NCBI RefSeq assembly: GCF_009923995.1
Contig: NZ_RFSK01000011.1
Span: 1 to 64,000, forward strand
DNA length: 64,000 nt
Direction: 5' to 3'
Source of the DNA: Janthinobacterium sp.
GTDB taxonomy: Bacteria; Pseudomonadota; Gammaproteobacteria; Burkholderiales; Burkholderiaceae_D
In this document: piece after piece, positions 8,706-16,716 of the stretch
Position numbering within the stretch: the first letter of the stretch is position 1
Layout: each line of letters begins with the position of its first letter
Notes under the pieces: model-generated
What the model was told of the DNA's origin: nothing
What the model saw: only the letters and a program-made list of their open reading frames with translations
Databases searched by the model: none
Made by a program: the position numbers and the translations under genes

Positions 8706-10123
8706 TTTTTAGCTTCCTGGGGGGGAGAAAAAAGGGCCAGCACGGCGCGGTTGTCGATGCGCGCGCACAGCATCAACGGCAGCACGCACGAGCACGCGGC
8801 GAGGGCAAAACACCAGTGAAACACCTGCGCCGCGCTGGCCTGCCGCGCGGGGTCGTCCAGCGACGCAATGCCGCGTGCCGCCAGCAGGCTGTTGAGCAGC
8901 ACGCCGAGCAGGGCGACGCCCAGGCAAAAGCCCAGCTGGCGGTTGATATTCCACACGGCGCTGGCCTGGCTCAGCTGCGTATCGGGCGTGCGCAAAAAGG
9001 CCGTGCTTTGCGCCGTGCTGCTGCACAAGCCGCCGCCAAACCCCATCACGGCGTACGCGCCGGCCAGCCAGAATAACTGGCCTGCGGAGTTCACCCGCAG
9101 CAGCATCAGCATGCCCGCCGCCTGCAGCAGCGCGCCAGCGATGAACAGGGGCTGCGGCCCCACGCGGCGATAGCTTTTTCCCGTCAGCGCAATGGCGCCA
9201 AACGAGGCCAGGGCCCACGGCAGCATCAGGGCGCCCGCTGTCGAAGCGGACATGCCCAGCACGCCCTGCAGGTAGAGCACGGCCAGCAGGCTTACGCCCA
9301 TGAAGACGCCGGGCACCAGCAGGTACATCAGCATGGAGACGCGCAGCAGGGGTTCGGCAGCCAGGCGCAGGTTGAGCAGGGGCGCAGACTTGCGCAAGGC
9401 GCCGCGCACGTAGACCCGGGCGCACACGGCGCCCAGCGCCAGCACGCCGGCGCCGGCCCAGGCATCGCCCGGCGTGCCCAGCATGGTCAGGCCCAGCAAC
9501 AGCAGCAGGATGGCCACGCAGCCCGCCAGCAGGCCGCCCGCGTCGAGCCGGGGCACGGCTGCGCGGGGCGGGTCCGGACGCAGCCAGCAGGCGGCCAGCA
9601 GCAGCGCCAGGGCGGCAAAGGGCACGTTCAGATAAAAAATCGCCCGCCACGACAGGCTGTCGACGATCACGCCGCCCAGGGCCGGCGACAGGGCCGGCGC
9701 CAGCAAGCCCACCAGCATGATGACGGACGACAGGCCGGGCCGCTCCGCGGGCGGGTACAGCTGGTAGGTCATGCTTTGTCCCAGCGGGATGAGCAGGCCG
9801 CCGCCCAGGCCCTGCACGCAGCGCCAGGCGATCAGCGCCTCGATCGACGGCGCCAGGCCGGCGCCCACGCTGGCGAATAAAAAAGTTAGCAACGAGGCCA
9901 TAAACACGGTTTTGCTGCCATAATAGGCAGCAAGCCACGCGCTGGCGGGAATGACGATGGTCAGGCCGAGGATGTAGCCGGTACTGATCCAGGCCAGCTG
10001 CGCCACCGACGCGTGCAGGGCACGGCCGATGTCGGGGTAGGCCACGCTGGTGATGAACATGTTGATCAGGTCAACGAAAAACCCCAGCAGATAGATGGCG
10101 GCGACCTTTTTGCGGTAGTCCAT
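8702..10123 (-). CDS. DHA2-type MFS drug efflux transporter (EmrB/QacA family)
   Basis: A 473-residue inner-membrane protein with about 14 predicted helices. Helix 1 region reads YLLGFFVDLINMFITSVAYP. The motif A-like loop is AAYYGSKTVFMAS, and motif C-like sequence around GPA/SPALGGVIVDSLSWRAIF is typical of DHA2 proton antiporters. The ATG at 10123 with GGAG upstream is the likely start; a longer frame to 10162 lacks a ribosome site. It is coupled to the downstream NTF2-fold gene and divergent from a LysR regulator, with a clear palindrome between them, so LysR control is likely. Confidence 0.88.
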   Translation of the reverse strand: MDYRKKVAAIYLLGFFVDLINMFITSVAYPDIGRALHASVAQLAWISTGYILGLTIVIPASAWLAAYYGSKTVFMASLLTFLFASVGAGLAPSIEALIAWRCVQGLGGGLLIPLGQSMTYQLYPPAERPGLSSVIMLVGLLAPALSPALGGVIVDSLSWRAIFYLNVPFAALALLLAACWLRPDPPRAAVPRLDAGGLLAGCVAILLLLLGLTMLGTPGDAWAGAGVLALGAVCARVYVRGALRKSAPLLNLRLAAEPLLRVSMLMYLLVPGVFMGVSLLAVLYLQGVLGMSASTAGALMLPWALASFGAIALTGKSYRRVGPQPLFIAGALLQAAGMLMLLRVNSAGQLFWLAGAYAVMGFGGGLCSSTAQSTAFLRTPDTQLSQASAVWNINRQLGFCLGVALLGVLLNSLLAARGIASLDDPARQASAAQVFHWCFALAACSCVLPLMLCARIDNRAVLALFSPPQEAKK

Positions 10124-10195
10124 GGTGCTCCGAATGGCAAACGGCCAGCTTAAGCGCCACACGCCATTTGCGTAACGGGCCAGCCCCGATTACAC

Positions 10196-10214
10196 TGTCA
10201 AATAAATTTTGACA
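10196..10214. promoter_or_regulatory. Palindromic LysR-type operator candidate
   Basis: The 19-base sequence TGTCAAATAAATTTTGACA is an inverted repeat with 7-base arms and a 5-base AT-rich centre. It fits the T-N11-A form bound by LysR regulators and lies in the shared promoter region of the divergent DHA2 pump and LysR genes. Confidence 0.65.
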
Positions 10215-10250
10215 AACTCCCGTAACCCGCATGTATCCTCATATTTATTT

Positions 10251-11153
10251 ATGATCAGTCTTGACCGTTTGGGTATTTTCATCGCCATCGTCGACGCCGG
10301 CTCGCTGACGGCCGCCGCCGCCGTGCTGGGCCAGAGCAAGGCCGTCGTCAGCTTTAACCTGAAACAGCTGGAAGCGGAGCTGGGCGTGTCGCTGCTCACG
10401 CGCAGCACGCGCAGCCTGGCCCTGACGGACGTGGGGCGGCGTTTTTATGAGGATTGCCAGCGCGTGCTCAGCGAAGCGCATGGCGCCATCGAAACGGCGC
10501 GCCAGGGCCACCAGGGCTTGCGCGGCACGCTGCGCCTGACCACCACCGTCGAATACGGCAACCGCACGGTGATTCCCGCGCTGATCGCCTTTGCCGCCGC
10601 CCACCCGCAGCTGCAGATCCAGCATTCCTCGTCGTCCTCGCACGAAGACCTGATCGCCGGGCGCTACGACCTGGCCATCCGCATGGGCTCGCTCAACGAT
10701 TCGAGCTACCGCGCCGCGCTGATCGAGCCCTACGCCATCTGGCCCGTGGCCTCGCCCGCCTACCTGGCCAGCCTGCCCGGCGCGGGCATCGCCACCCTGG
10801 ACGCGCTGCAGCGCGCGCGCTGGCTGGCGCACAGCCGCCTCGCTTCGCCCCTGCGCTGGGACGTGCAGACGCCGGACGGCCCCGCCGCCTTCTCCGCACA
10901 GGACGATGCCGTCATCCATTCCGACTCCGCCTCGGCCCTGCTGGGCTTTGCCCTGGGCGGCTGCGGCGTGGCCCTGCTGCCGCAGTGGCAGGTGGAAGCG
11001 GAGGTGCGCGCGGGGCGCCTGCGCCACCTGCTGCCGGACGTGGTCTTCCCCGGGCAGGGCGTGTATGCCGTGTATGCGCATACCCAGCATATCCCGGAAA
11101 AAGTACGCGCCTTCATCGATTTCCTGCGCGCCTTTGTCGGCACGACAGACTGA
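10251..11153 (+). CDS. LysR-family transcriptional regulator
   Basis: About 300 residues. The N-terminal winged helix-turn-helix (residues 1-60, FIAIVDAGSLTAAAAVLGQS with SLLTRSTRSLALTDVG after it) is followed by a LysR substrate-binding domain (about 85-290) with a hydrophobic effector cleft. The ATG at 10251 is chosen because it places the HTH at the usual distance from the start; an upstream TTG at 10209 lies within the operator. It belongs to the subgroup with a short linker helix often found next to drug pumps. It is divergent from the DHA2 transporter and likely regulates it in response to an unknown aromatic or toxic effector. Confidence 0.88.
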   Translation: MISLDRLGIFIAIVDAGSLTAAAAVLGQSKAVVSFNLKQLEAELGVSLLTRSTRSLALTDVGRRFYEDCQRVLSEAHGAIETARQGHQGLRGTLRLTTTVEYGNRTVIPALIAFAAAHPQLQIQHSSSSSHEDLIAGRYDLAIRMGSLNDSSYRAALIEPYAIWPVASPAYLASLPGAGIATLDALQRARWLAHSRLASPLRWDVQTPDGPAAFSAQDDAVIHSDSASALLGFALGGCGVALLPQWQVEAEVRAGRLRHLLPDVVFPGQGVYAVYAHTQHIPEKVRAFIDFLRAFVGTTD

Positions 11154-11291
11154 GGTTTCACGTGGCGCCAGGATGCCGATTCAGACGGTAAACAGTTGTT
11201 GAACACAACGATTTCCAAGGGGCAAACGGGCGCCCCTTTCGTTTTTCACGGCCTACACTGAAAGGACGTTGTTCACCGATTGGAGATCATC

Positions 11292-12119
11292 ATGGCACAC
11301 ACTTTGGCAGCAGTTTTCGCGCAGCGCGACATGGCCGAGCATGCGCGGCAAGACCTGATCACGGCAGGATTTCCCAGCGCCAACATCCGCCTGCACGATG
11401 CAGGCCGCGACGGTGCCGCCGACACGGACGATGCCCGCCGTGACGAGGGCGACAGCCTGCTCGACAGCGTCAAGCACTTCTTTACGGACCTGTTCGGCAG
11501 CCACGCCGACCGCCACATCTACGCGGAAGCCGTGCGCCGCGGCCACATCGTGCTGACCCTGGAAGAGGCCAGCGATGCCGATATCCAGCGCGCCACCGAC
11601 CTCGTCGAGCGCTACGCCCCCATCGATATCGACGCGCACGCGGAACACTGGCGTTCCAGCGGCTGGCCCGGCGCCGCGGCATCCGCCCCGGGCGACAGCG
11701 GCCAGCGCCAGGGCGCCAGCATGCAGTCGCAGCAGGGTACGTCGGCCGGCAATATGAACCCGCCGGGCGCGTCGTCGCAGCAGTTTGCCGGCAGCATGCC
11801 GCAGGAAGGGGGGCGCGGCAGCGCCACCGTGCGCCACTATCCCGGCGCCGACAACCTGCCGCGCACCAGCGACGACGACGAGCAGGATTACCAGGTGCAC
11901 TGGCGCAGCCAGTACGCGGCCAGCGGCGCGCGCTTCGAGGATTACGACCCCGCCTACCGCTATGGCCACTCGATGGCGGGCAGCGACAGCTACCGGGGGC
12001 AAAGCTGGGAGCAGGTGGAAGCCGAATTGCGCAGCAACTGGGAACACACCTATCCCCAATCGGCGTGGGAAGACTTCAAGGCGGCCGTCAGACATGGCTG
12101 GGAGCGCGTGACATCCTGA
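11292..12119 (+). CDS. Protein with YflT-like stress domain and disordered tail
   Basis: A 275-residue protein in two parts. Residues 1-110 (AHTLAAVFAQRDMAEHARQD, later GHIVLTLEEASDADIQRA) resemble the general stress protein 17M/YflT fold, a ferredoxin-like domain that often binds no known ligand. Residues 115-190 are low complexity, rich in S, G, Q and M. The C-terminal third is acidic and aromatic with repeated YRYGHSM and WEHTYPQ-like elements. The ATG at 11292 has GGAG 7 bases upstream. Similar proteins are common in Oxalobacteraceae as stress or envelope-related hypotheticals; no function is established. Confidence 0.6.
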   Translation: MAHTLAAVFAQRDMAEHARQDLITAGFPSANIRLHDAGRDGAADTDDARRDEGDSLLDSVKHFFTDLFGSHADRHIYAEAVRRGHIVLTLEEASDADIQRATDLVERYAPIDIDAHAEHWRSSGWPGAAASAPGDSGQRQGASMQSQQGTSAGNMNPPGASSQQFAGSMPQEGGRGSATVRHYPGADNLPRTSDDDEQDYQVHWRSQYAASGARFEDYDPAYRYGHSMAGSDSYRGQSWEQVEAELRSNWEHTYPQSAWEDFKAAVRHGWERVTS

Positions 12120-12150
12120 CGCGCCGGGGCGGGCCGGGCCTGCTGTCCCT

Positions 12151-13206
12151 CTAGCGCCCTTCGTGCGTGAGCTGCAGGAAGTGGTTCAGGATGTGGAAGT
12201 GGTCTTCGAAGAATTCCTCTTCCATGGCCGGCAGGACGCTCACCGGCACCCACTGCGCCAGCGCCGCATCGTCGGCGGCCGTCACGGCGGGCAGCTGGCG
12301 CGTCTTGAGGTCGAAATAATGCGCATGGGTGATGGTGCGCCCGCGCTGGCTGCGGTCCGGGTGGTCGAACACGGCCACGCCGACCAGCGCCTCGACGAGG
12401 GTGGGCGCCAGCACGCCCAGCTGGGTTTCTTCCGCCAGCTCGCGCAGGGCGCCCTGCAGCAGGCGTTCGCGCGGCTCCAGGAAGCCGCCCGGCAGCGCCC
12501 ACAGGCCCTTGCCCGGATAGCCGCCGCGGCGCACGAGCAGCACGTGGCCGCCCGTCTGCACCAGCGCGTCCACGGTGGTAAAGATGGGCGGATACGGCGC
12601 CACGCGCCAGCGCGCCTTGTAGGCCTCGATGGCGCGGTATTCCTGCACCAGCGGCGCGTACCACGGCAGCAGGGTCCACGCCTTCAGATACTGGCCGATG
12701 GCGGCGGGCAGCAGCTGCGCCACGGCGCTCAGCGACACGTCCACGTCTTCCGCCTCGAACAGCACGTTGCGGATGGCGGTGGCTCCGATGGGGGCGCCCG
12801 CATCGATCTCCAGGTTCAGCAGCTGCCAGTGGGGGAAGTGGTGCAGATAGTAGCTGGTGGCATCCTTGAAGCAGGCCACCAGGGTGACGCGCTGCGCGCG
12901 GGGCAGGGCAGCGGCCACGGCGCGCCGCACGGCATCGGCCCACAGGCCGTCATCGTAGTAGTCGCGCACGGCCACGTAGTGCACGCGCGCGCGCTGCGCC
13001 TCGGGTAACGTCGCGGCGATCATGGCGGCCCGTTCCTGCCACGTAAACGGGTTTTTCGGGCTGCGCGCATGAAAGGCGGAGCCGAGCACCACCACCACCT
13101 GGGCGGCCGTGGCCAGCGCCGTCTGCAGCAAGCCCGCGTGGCCATTGTGAAAGGGCTGGAAACGGCCGATCAGGATGGCCGCGTCGGCTGGGCAGGCGAG
13201 TGTCAT
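12151..13206 (-). CDS. nadM: Bifunctional nicotinamide-nucleotide adenylyltransferase / Nudix hydrolase
   Basis: A 351-residue fusion. Residues 1-170 are a NadM-type nucleotidyltransferase, with the GRFQPFHNGH nucleotide-binding motif near residue 15 and a late ISATAIR-like signature (IGATAIRNVLF). Residues 200-345 are a Nudix domain, with the Nudix box GGFLEPRERLLQGALRELAE. The enzyme makes NAD+ from NMN and ATP, and the Nudix part probably cleaves ADP-ribose or a related nucleotide. This architecture is known from cyanobacteria and proteobacteria. The ATG overlaps the nadE stop by 4 bases (ATGA), so both are expressed together for NAD synthesis or salvage. The start at 13206 gives the expected N-terminus. 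Confidence 0.88.
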   Translation of the reverse strand: MTLACPADAAILIGRFQPFHNGHAGLLQTALATAAQVVVVLGSAFHARSPKNPFTWQERAAMIAATLPEAQRARVHYVAVRDYYDDGLWADAVRRAVAAALPRAQRVTLVACFKDATSYYLHHFPHWQLLNLEIDAGAPIGATAIRNVLFEAEDVDVSLSAVAQLLPAAIGQYLKAWTLLPWYAPLVQEYRAIEAYKARWRVAPYPPIFTTVDALVQTGGHVLLVRRGGYPGKGLWALPGGFLEPRERLLQGALRELAEETQLGVLAPTLVEALVGVAVFDHPDRSQRGRTITHAHYFDLKTRQLPAVTAADDAALAQWVPVSVLPAMEEEFFEDHFHILNHFLQLTHEGR

Positions 13207-14918
13207 GCGTCGTCTCCGGTGGGATAGTGGGCGGCGATCGGCAATTGCCGGCCGCTGCCAAAGGCGCGCGAACGCACGCGGATGATGGGCGCCGCCTGGC
13301 GCCGCTTGTATTCGTTGCGGGCGACCAGGCCGAGGATGCGCGTCACGAGCGCGCGTCCGGCATCCGTCTCGCGCAGCTGGTCGACAAAGGTCAGCGCCTG
13401 CGCACTTTCGGCCGCCGGCAGGCGCCGCCCTTCGATATGCCACTTGAGGATTTCATCGAGCACGGGATACGGCGGCAAGCTGTCCGTGTCGCGCTGGCCC
13501 GGCGCCAGTTCTGCCGACGGCGGCTTGTCGAGGATGGCGGCGGGAATCAGCGCCCGCCCCGCGCTGGCGTTCACGTGGCGCGCCAGGGCGAACACCTCCG
13601 TTTTATACAGGTCGCCGATCAGCCCCAGCCCCCCGTTCGTGTCGCCATACAGGGTGCAGTAACCCACCGAGATTTCGCTCTTGTTGCCGGTGGTGAGCAG
13701 CAGGGCGCCGAAGGCGTTCGAGTATTCCATCAGGATCGTGCCGCGCACGCGCGCCTGCAGGTTTTCCAGCGGCAGGCCTTGCAGCTTGCCGTCGAAGGCT
13801 TGGGCATAACCGGCTTCGTATTGCGCCACGATGTCGCGGATGGGATGCGTGTGCAGGGCGATGCCCAGGTTGGCGCACAGGGTGATGGAATCGGTGACGG
13901 AGCCGGCGCTGGAAAACACGGACGGCATGGTGATGGCGACGACGTTATCCGCGCCCAGCGCCTCGACGGCCAGGGCCAGGGTCAGCGCGGAATCGATGCC
14001 GCCCGAGCAGCCGACGACGACCTGTGTAAAACCGCAGCGGCGCGCATAGTCGCGCAAGCCCAGCACGATCTGGCGCCGCGCAAACTCCACGGCGGGGATG
14101 CCGTCCGGGTCCGGCACGGCAAACGCCGCGCCGTCCGGGCGCGTAAAACCGCCATCGCCAAAGCGCAGCAGCGGAAAATCCTCGACGAAGCGGGCCGCCT
14201 CGAACTGCAGGCCGTGGCGCGGCGACATGGCGAACGAGGCGCCGTCGAACACGAGCTGGTCCTGGCCGCCCACCTGGTTGACGAAGAGCAAAGGCAAGTT
14301 GACGCGCGCGCAGGCGGCGCCGAACACGGCGTGGCGCTGCGCGCGCTTGCCGATGTCGGACGGGCTGGCGTTGATGCTGACGACGAGGTCGGGGCGCGCC
14401 GCGTGCAGGGCGTCGAAGGGGTTGACGGCGTAGGCGCGGCCATCGTCGTTCCAGCCATCCTCGCAGATCATGAAACCCACCTTGCAGCCGGCGATCTCCA
14501 GGGTGCAGGCGCCGGGCGGGCCCGGCTCGAAATGGCGGCCCTCGTCGAAGATGCCGTAGGTGGGCAGCAGCTGTTTGTAGTATTCGGCCACGATGCGCCC
14601 GTCGCGCAGCGCCAGCAGGGCGTTGTACAGAGGCTTGCCGACGCCGGGATTGGGCCGCGCCGTGCCGATGACGGTGACGAGTTCCGGCCAGCGCGTGGAA
14701 GCCTGCAGCAAGGTGTCCAGCGCCTGCTGCAAGCCGTGCAGGAATGCCGCATCCTCAAACAGGTCGCCCGGGTAGTACGCGCACAGCGACAGTTCCGGAC
14801 ACACCAGCAGGTCGGCGCCCTCGCCGCTAGCGCGGGCCATACGGGCGGTGATAGCGGCGACATTGCCGTCGAAATCGCCCACGGTGGGGTTGAGCTGGGC
14901 GAGGGCGATGGTCAGCAT
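13203..14918 (-). CDS. nadE: Glutamine-dependent NAD+ synthetase
   Basis: A 571-residue two-domain enzyme. The N-terminal nitrilase-type glutaminase (about 1-260) has the catalytic Glu in VCPELSLCAYYPGD, a Lys in the YYKQLLPTYG segment, and the catalytic Cys in GFMICEDGW. The C-terminal ATP-pyrophosphatase domain (about 290-560) has the P-loop SGGIDSALT. It converts deamido-NAD+ to NAD+ with ammonia from glutamine in the cytosol. The length is that of the short bacterial glutamine-dependent class. It is upstream of and overlaps the NadM-Nudix gene. Confidence 0.95.
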   Translation of the reverse strand: MLTIALAQLNPTVGDFDGNVAAITARMARASGEGADLLVCPELSLCAYYPGDLFEDAAFLHGLQQALDTLLQASTRWPELVTVIGTARPNPGVGKPLYNALLALRDGRIVAEYYKQLLPTYGIFDEGRHFEPGPPGACTLEIAGCKVGFMICEDGWNDDGRAYAVNPFDALHAARPDLVVSINASPSDIGKRAQRHAVFGAACARVNLPLLFVNQVGGQDQLVFDGASFAMSPRHGLQFEAARFVEDFPLLRFGDGGFTRPDGAAFAVPDPDGIPAVEFARRQIVLGLRDYARRCGFTQVVVGCSGGIDSALTLALAVEALGADNVVAITMPSVFSSAGSVTDSITLCANLGIALHTHPIRDIVAQYEAGYAQAFDGKLQGLPLENLQARVRGTILMEYSNAFGALLLTTGNKSEISVGYCTLYGDTNGGLGLIGDLYKTEVFALARHVNASAGRALIPAAILDKPPSAELAPGQRDTDSLPPYPVLDEILKWHIEGRRLPAAESAQALTFVDQLRETDAGRALVTRILGLVARNEYKRRQAAPIIRVRSRAFGSGRQLPIAAHYPTGDDA

Positions 14919-15011
14919 GGTGATCCTTCAGTCGGTTGCGCTTGAAACCACTATCCTGCCTGAAATGTTGCTTGTCGTACTGATGCAATCGTGCACGCCC
15001 GCAGCGGCGGG

Positions 15012-15524
15012 CTACAAGGTCTTGAGCCAGGACCGCAAGCGCGTGCGCGCATTCGCATACGGCGACGCCGTGTTGAACTGGATCATGCGTCCCATCGTGT
15101 AATGCGTGTACCAGGGCTGGCCATACAGCTGCGCGTCGTCGTGCGCATCGACCAGCGCCAGCAACCGGTCTTTCGCCTGCTCCAGGCGCTGCTGCAACTC
15201 CGGCATGCTCAGTTCAGCATAGTCGGCATAGAAGCGCTGCGCCAGTGCCCCCAGAGCGTTCCACGTGAAACCTTCGGCGGGAAAGGTAATCTCGTCCATT
15301 CGTTTGCCTTCGCGCAGCTGCGCGTGCCAGTGCAGGACCAGCGTATTCCAGCCCAGCAGATACGCGAGCAGGTCGCACACGCTCATGCGCGTGCCCTTGA
15401 CGTGTCCGACCAGCACGGGATCGCGCGCCAGCGCCGGCGGCACGCGCGCCACTTCCTGCATCAGCCTGGCATACGTGCCGTCGATGGCGGTGATGAGTTC
15501 CTGCTTGCTGTGGGGGATGGCCAT
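15012..15524 (-). CDS. ClbS/DfsB-family four-helix bundle protein (DUF1706)
   Basis: A soluble protein of 170 residues beginning IPHSKQELITAIDGTYARLM, with LLAYLLGWNTLVLHWH and QPWYTHYTMGRMIQFNTASP near the end, all DUF1706 signatures. The family forms DinB-like four-helix bundles. ClbS is a cyclopropane hydrolase giving colibactin resistance, and DfsB is linked to protection as well, but most members are uncharacterised, so a detoxification role is only inferred. Its ATG overlaps by one base the stop of the upstream ArsR-rhodanese gene (TGATG), so it lies in that operon. Confidence 0.85.
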   Translation of the reverse strand: MAIPHSKQELITAIDGTYARLMQEVARVPPALARDPVLVGHVKGTRMSVCDLLAYLLGWNTLVLHWHAQLREGKRMDEITFPAEGFTWNALGALAQRFYADYAELSMPELQQRLEQAKDRLLALVDAHDDAQLYGQPWYTHYTMGRMIQFNTASPYANARTRLRSWLKTL

Positions 15525-16168
15525 CAGCCCGCCCGGCTCACCGGCAAGCCGGCCGCCTGCCAGTCATCGTAGCCGCTGCCGAGGCGGCGCGCCTGCAAGC
15601 CGTGCTGGCGCAGGGCCGCCACGGCCTGCACGGACAGCACGCAATATGGCCCCCGGCAGTAGGCGGCGATATCCTGGTGCGCGGGCAATTCCGCCAGGCG
15701 GCGCTGCAAGTCGTCCAGGGGAATATTCAGCGCACCGGGCAGGTGGCCGGCGGCAAATTCGCGGGCGGGGCGCACGTCAAGCACGGTGATGCTGGCTTCG
15801 TCCATGCGCGCCAGCAGTTCATCGCCCGTGATGGCTTCCACGTGGTCGCCCCGGCCCAGCGCCTGCAACTCGCTGCGCTGGTGCTGGGCATACACGTCCA
15901 GCGCGGCCAGCAATTGCACGATGGGGCCGTTGCCGAGCCGGTACAACACGCGCTTGCCGTCGCGCCGGGCCTGCACGAAACCGGCGCGCCGCAGCTGCTG
16001 CAGGTGCTGGGAAGTATTCGCCACGGACAGGCCCGTCAACTCCACCAGCTGCTCCACCGCATGTTCGCCGCGCGCGATCTGCTCGAGCAGGCGCAAACGG
16101 GGTGCACTGCCTAAAATATGGGCAAACTCGGCCGGACTGGCCAGGGATTCGATTTCTGCATGGTTCAT
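15524..16168 (-). CDS. ArsR-family regulator fused to a rhodanese domain
   Basis: A 214-residue fusion. The N-terminal ArsR winged helix (about 10-90) contains LVELTGLSVANTSQHLQQLR and RRDGKRVLYRLGN. The C-terminal rhodanese domain (about 115-210) contains ITVLDVRPAREFAAGHLPGA and the active-site loop CRGPYC. Such fusions are thought to sense reactive sulfur or persulfide through the loop cysteine; the other ArsR metal-binding cysteines are absent. The ATG at 16168 is the only plausible start, since the longer frame runs into the operator. It is divergent from the DUF2938 gene with a palindrome between them and co-transcribed with the ClbS-like gene. Confidence 0.9.
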   Translation of the reverse strand: MNHAEIESLASPAEFAHILGSAPRLRLLEQIARGEHAVEQLVELTGLSVANTSQHLQQLRRAGFVQARRDGKRVLYRLGNGPIVQLLAALDVYAQHQRSELQALGRGDHVEAITGDELLARMDEASITVLDVRPAREFAAGHLPGALNIPLDDLQRRLAELPAHQDIAAYCRGPYCVLSVQAVAALRQHGLQARRLGSGYDDWQAAGLPVSRAG

Positions 16169-16193
16169 TGACAGGATGCTAGCACCCTTATAA

Positions 16194-16215
16194 CATTCAA
16201 GCAATTCATTGAATG
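16194..16215. promoter_or_regulatory. Operator palindrome between ArsR-rhodanese and DUF2938 genes
   Basis: CATTCAA and TTGAATG form an inverted repeat with an 8-base spacer. It sits between the two divergent starts and overlaps the first possible ATG (16213) of the DUF2938 gene, which favours the later ATG at 16228. Size and position fit an ArsR dimer site, so autoregulation and control of DUF2938 are expected. Confidence 0.65.
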
Positions 16216-16227
16216 ATGGGAGCGGCA

Positions 16228-16716
16228 ATGCAAATACTCTGGCTCGATGCGCTGGCGATCGGCGTGGGCGCGACGGCGGTGATGGATGTATGGGCCGTGG
16301 CCTTGAAGCGCTACTGGTGCATCCCCTCGCTGAACTTCGCCATGGTGGGACGCTGGCTCGGTCACTTAGCACGCGGCACCTTGAGCCACGTCAACATCGC
16401 CCAGGCGGCGCCCGTGCGCCATGAGGCGGTGCTGGGCTGGACGGCGCACTACCTCATCGGCGTGCTGTTTGCGGGCGTGCTGCTGGCGCTGGTGGGACGG
16501 GAGTGGGTGCAAGGGCCGACGTTCGCGCCGGCCCTGCTGGCGGGCCTGGTCAGCGTGGCCGCGCCGTTTTGCATCTTGCAGCCGGGCATGGGTGCCGGCC
16601 TGGCCGCCAGCAGGACGCCCCATCCAAACGCCGCCCGCCTGCGCAGCCTGATGGCCCATGCGGCGTTCGGCATCGGCCTGTACCTGGCGGCCCTGCTGTG
16701 GTCGACGGTGCGTTAA
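16228..16716 (+). CDS. DUF2938 membrane protein
   Basis: A protein of 162 residues with four predicted transmembrane helices (about 8-26, 70-90, 100-118, 142-160). The sequence starting LDALAIGVGATAVMDVW and the later FCILQPGMGAGLAASRTPHP match DUF2938, a family often found beside sulfur-sensing ArsR regulators and YeeE/PmpA-type transporters. GGGAG lies 5 bases before the ATG at 16228; the alternative ATG at 16213 lies inside the operator. Function is unknown; handling of reactive sulfur is inferred from context only. It converges on and abuts the mechanosensitive channel gene. Confidence 0.85.
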   Translation: MQILWLDALAIGVGATAVMDVWAVALKRYWCIPSLNFAMVGRWLGHLARGTLSHVNIAQAAPVRHEAVLGWTAHYLIGVLFAGVLLALVGREWVQGPTFAPALLAGLVSVAAPFCILQPGMGAGLAASRTPHPNAARLRSLMAHAAFGIGLYLAALLWSTVR

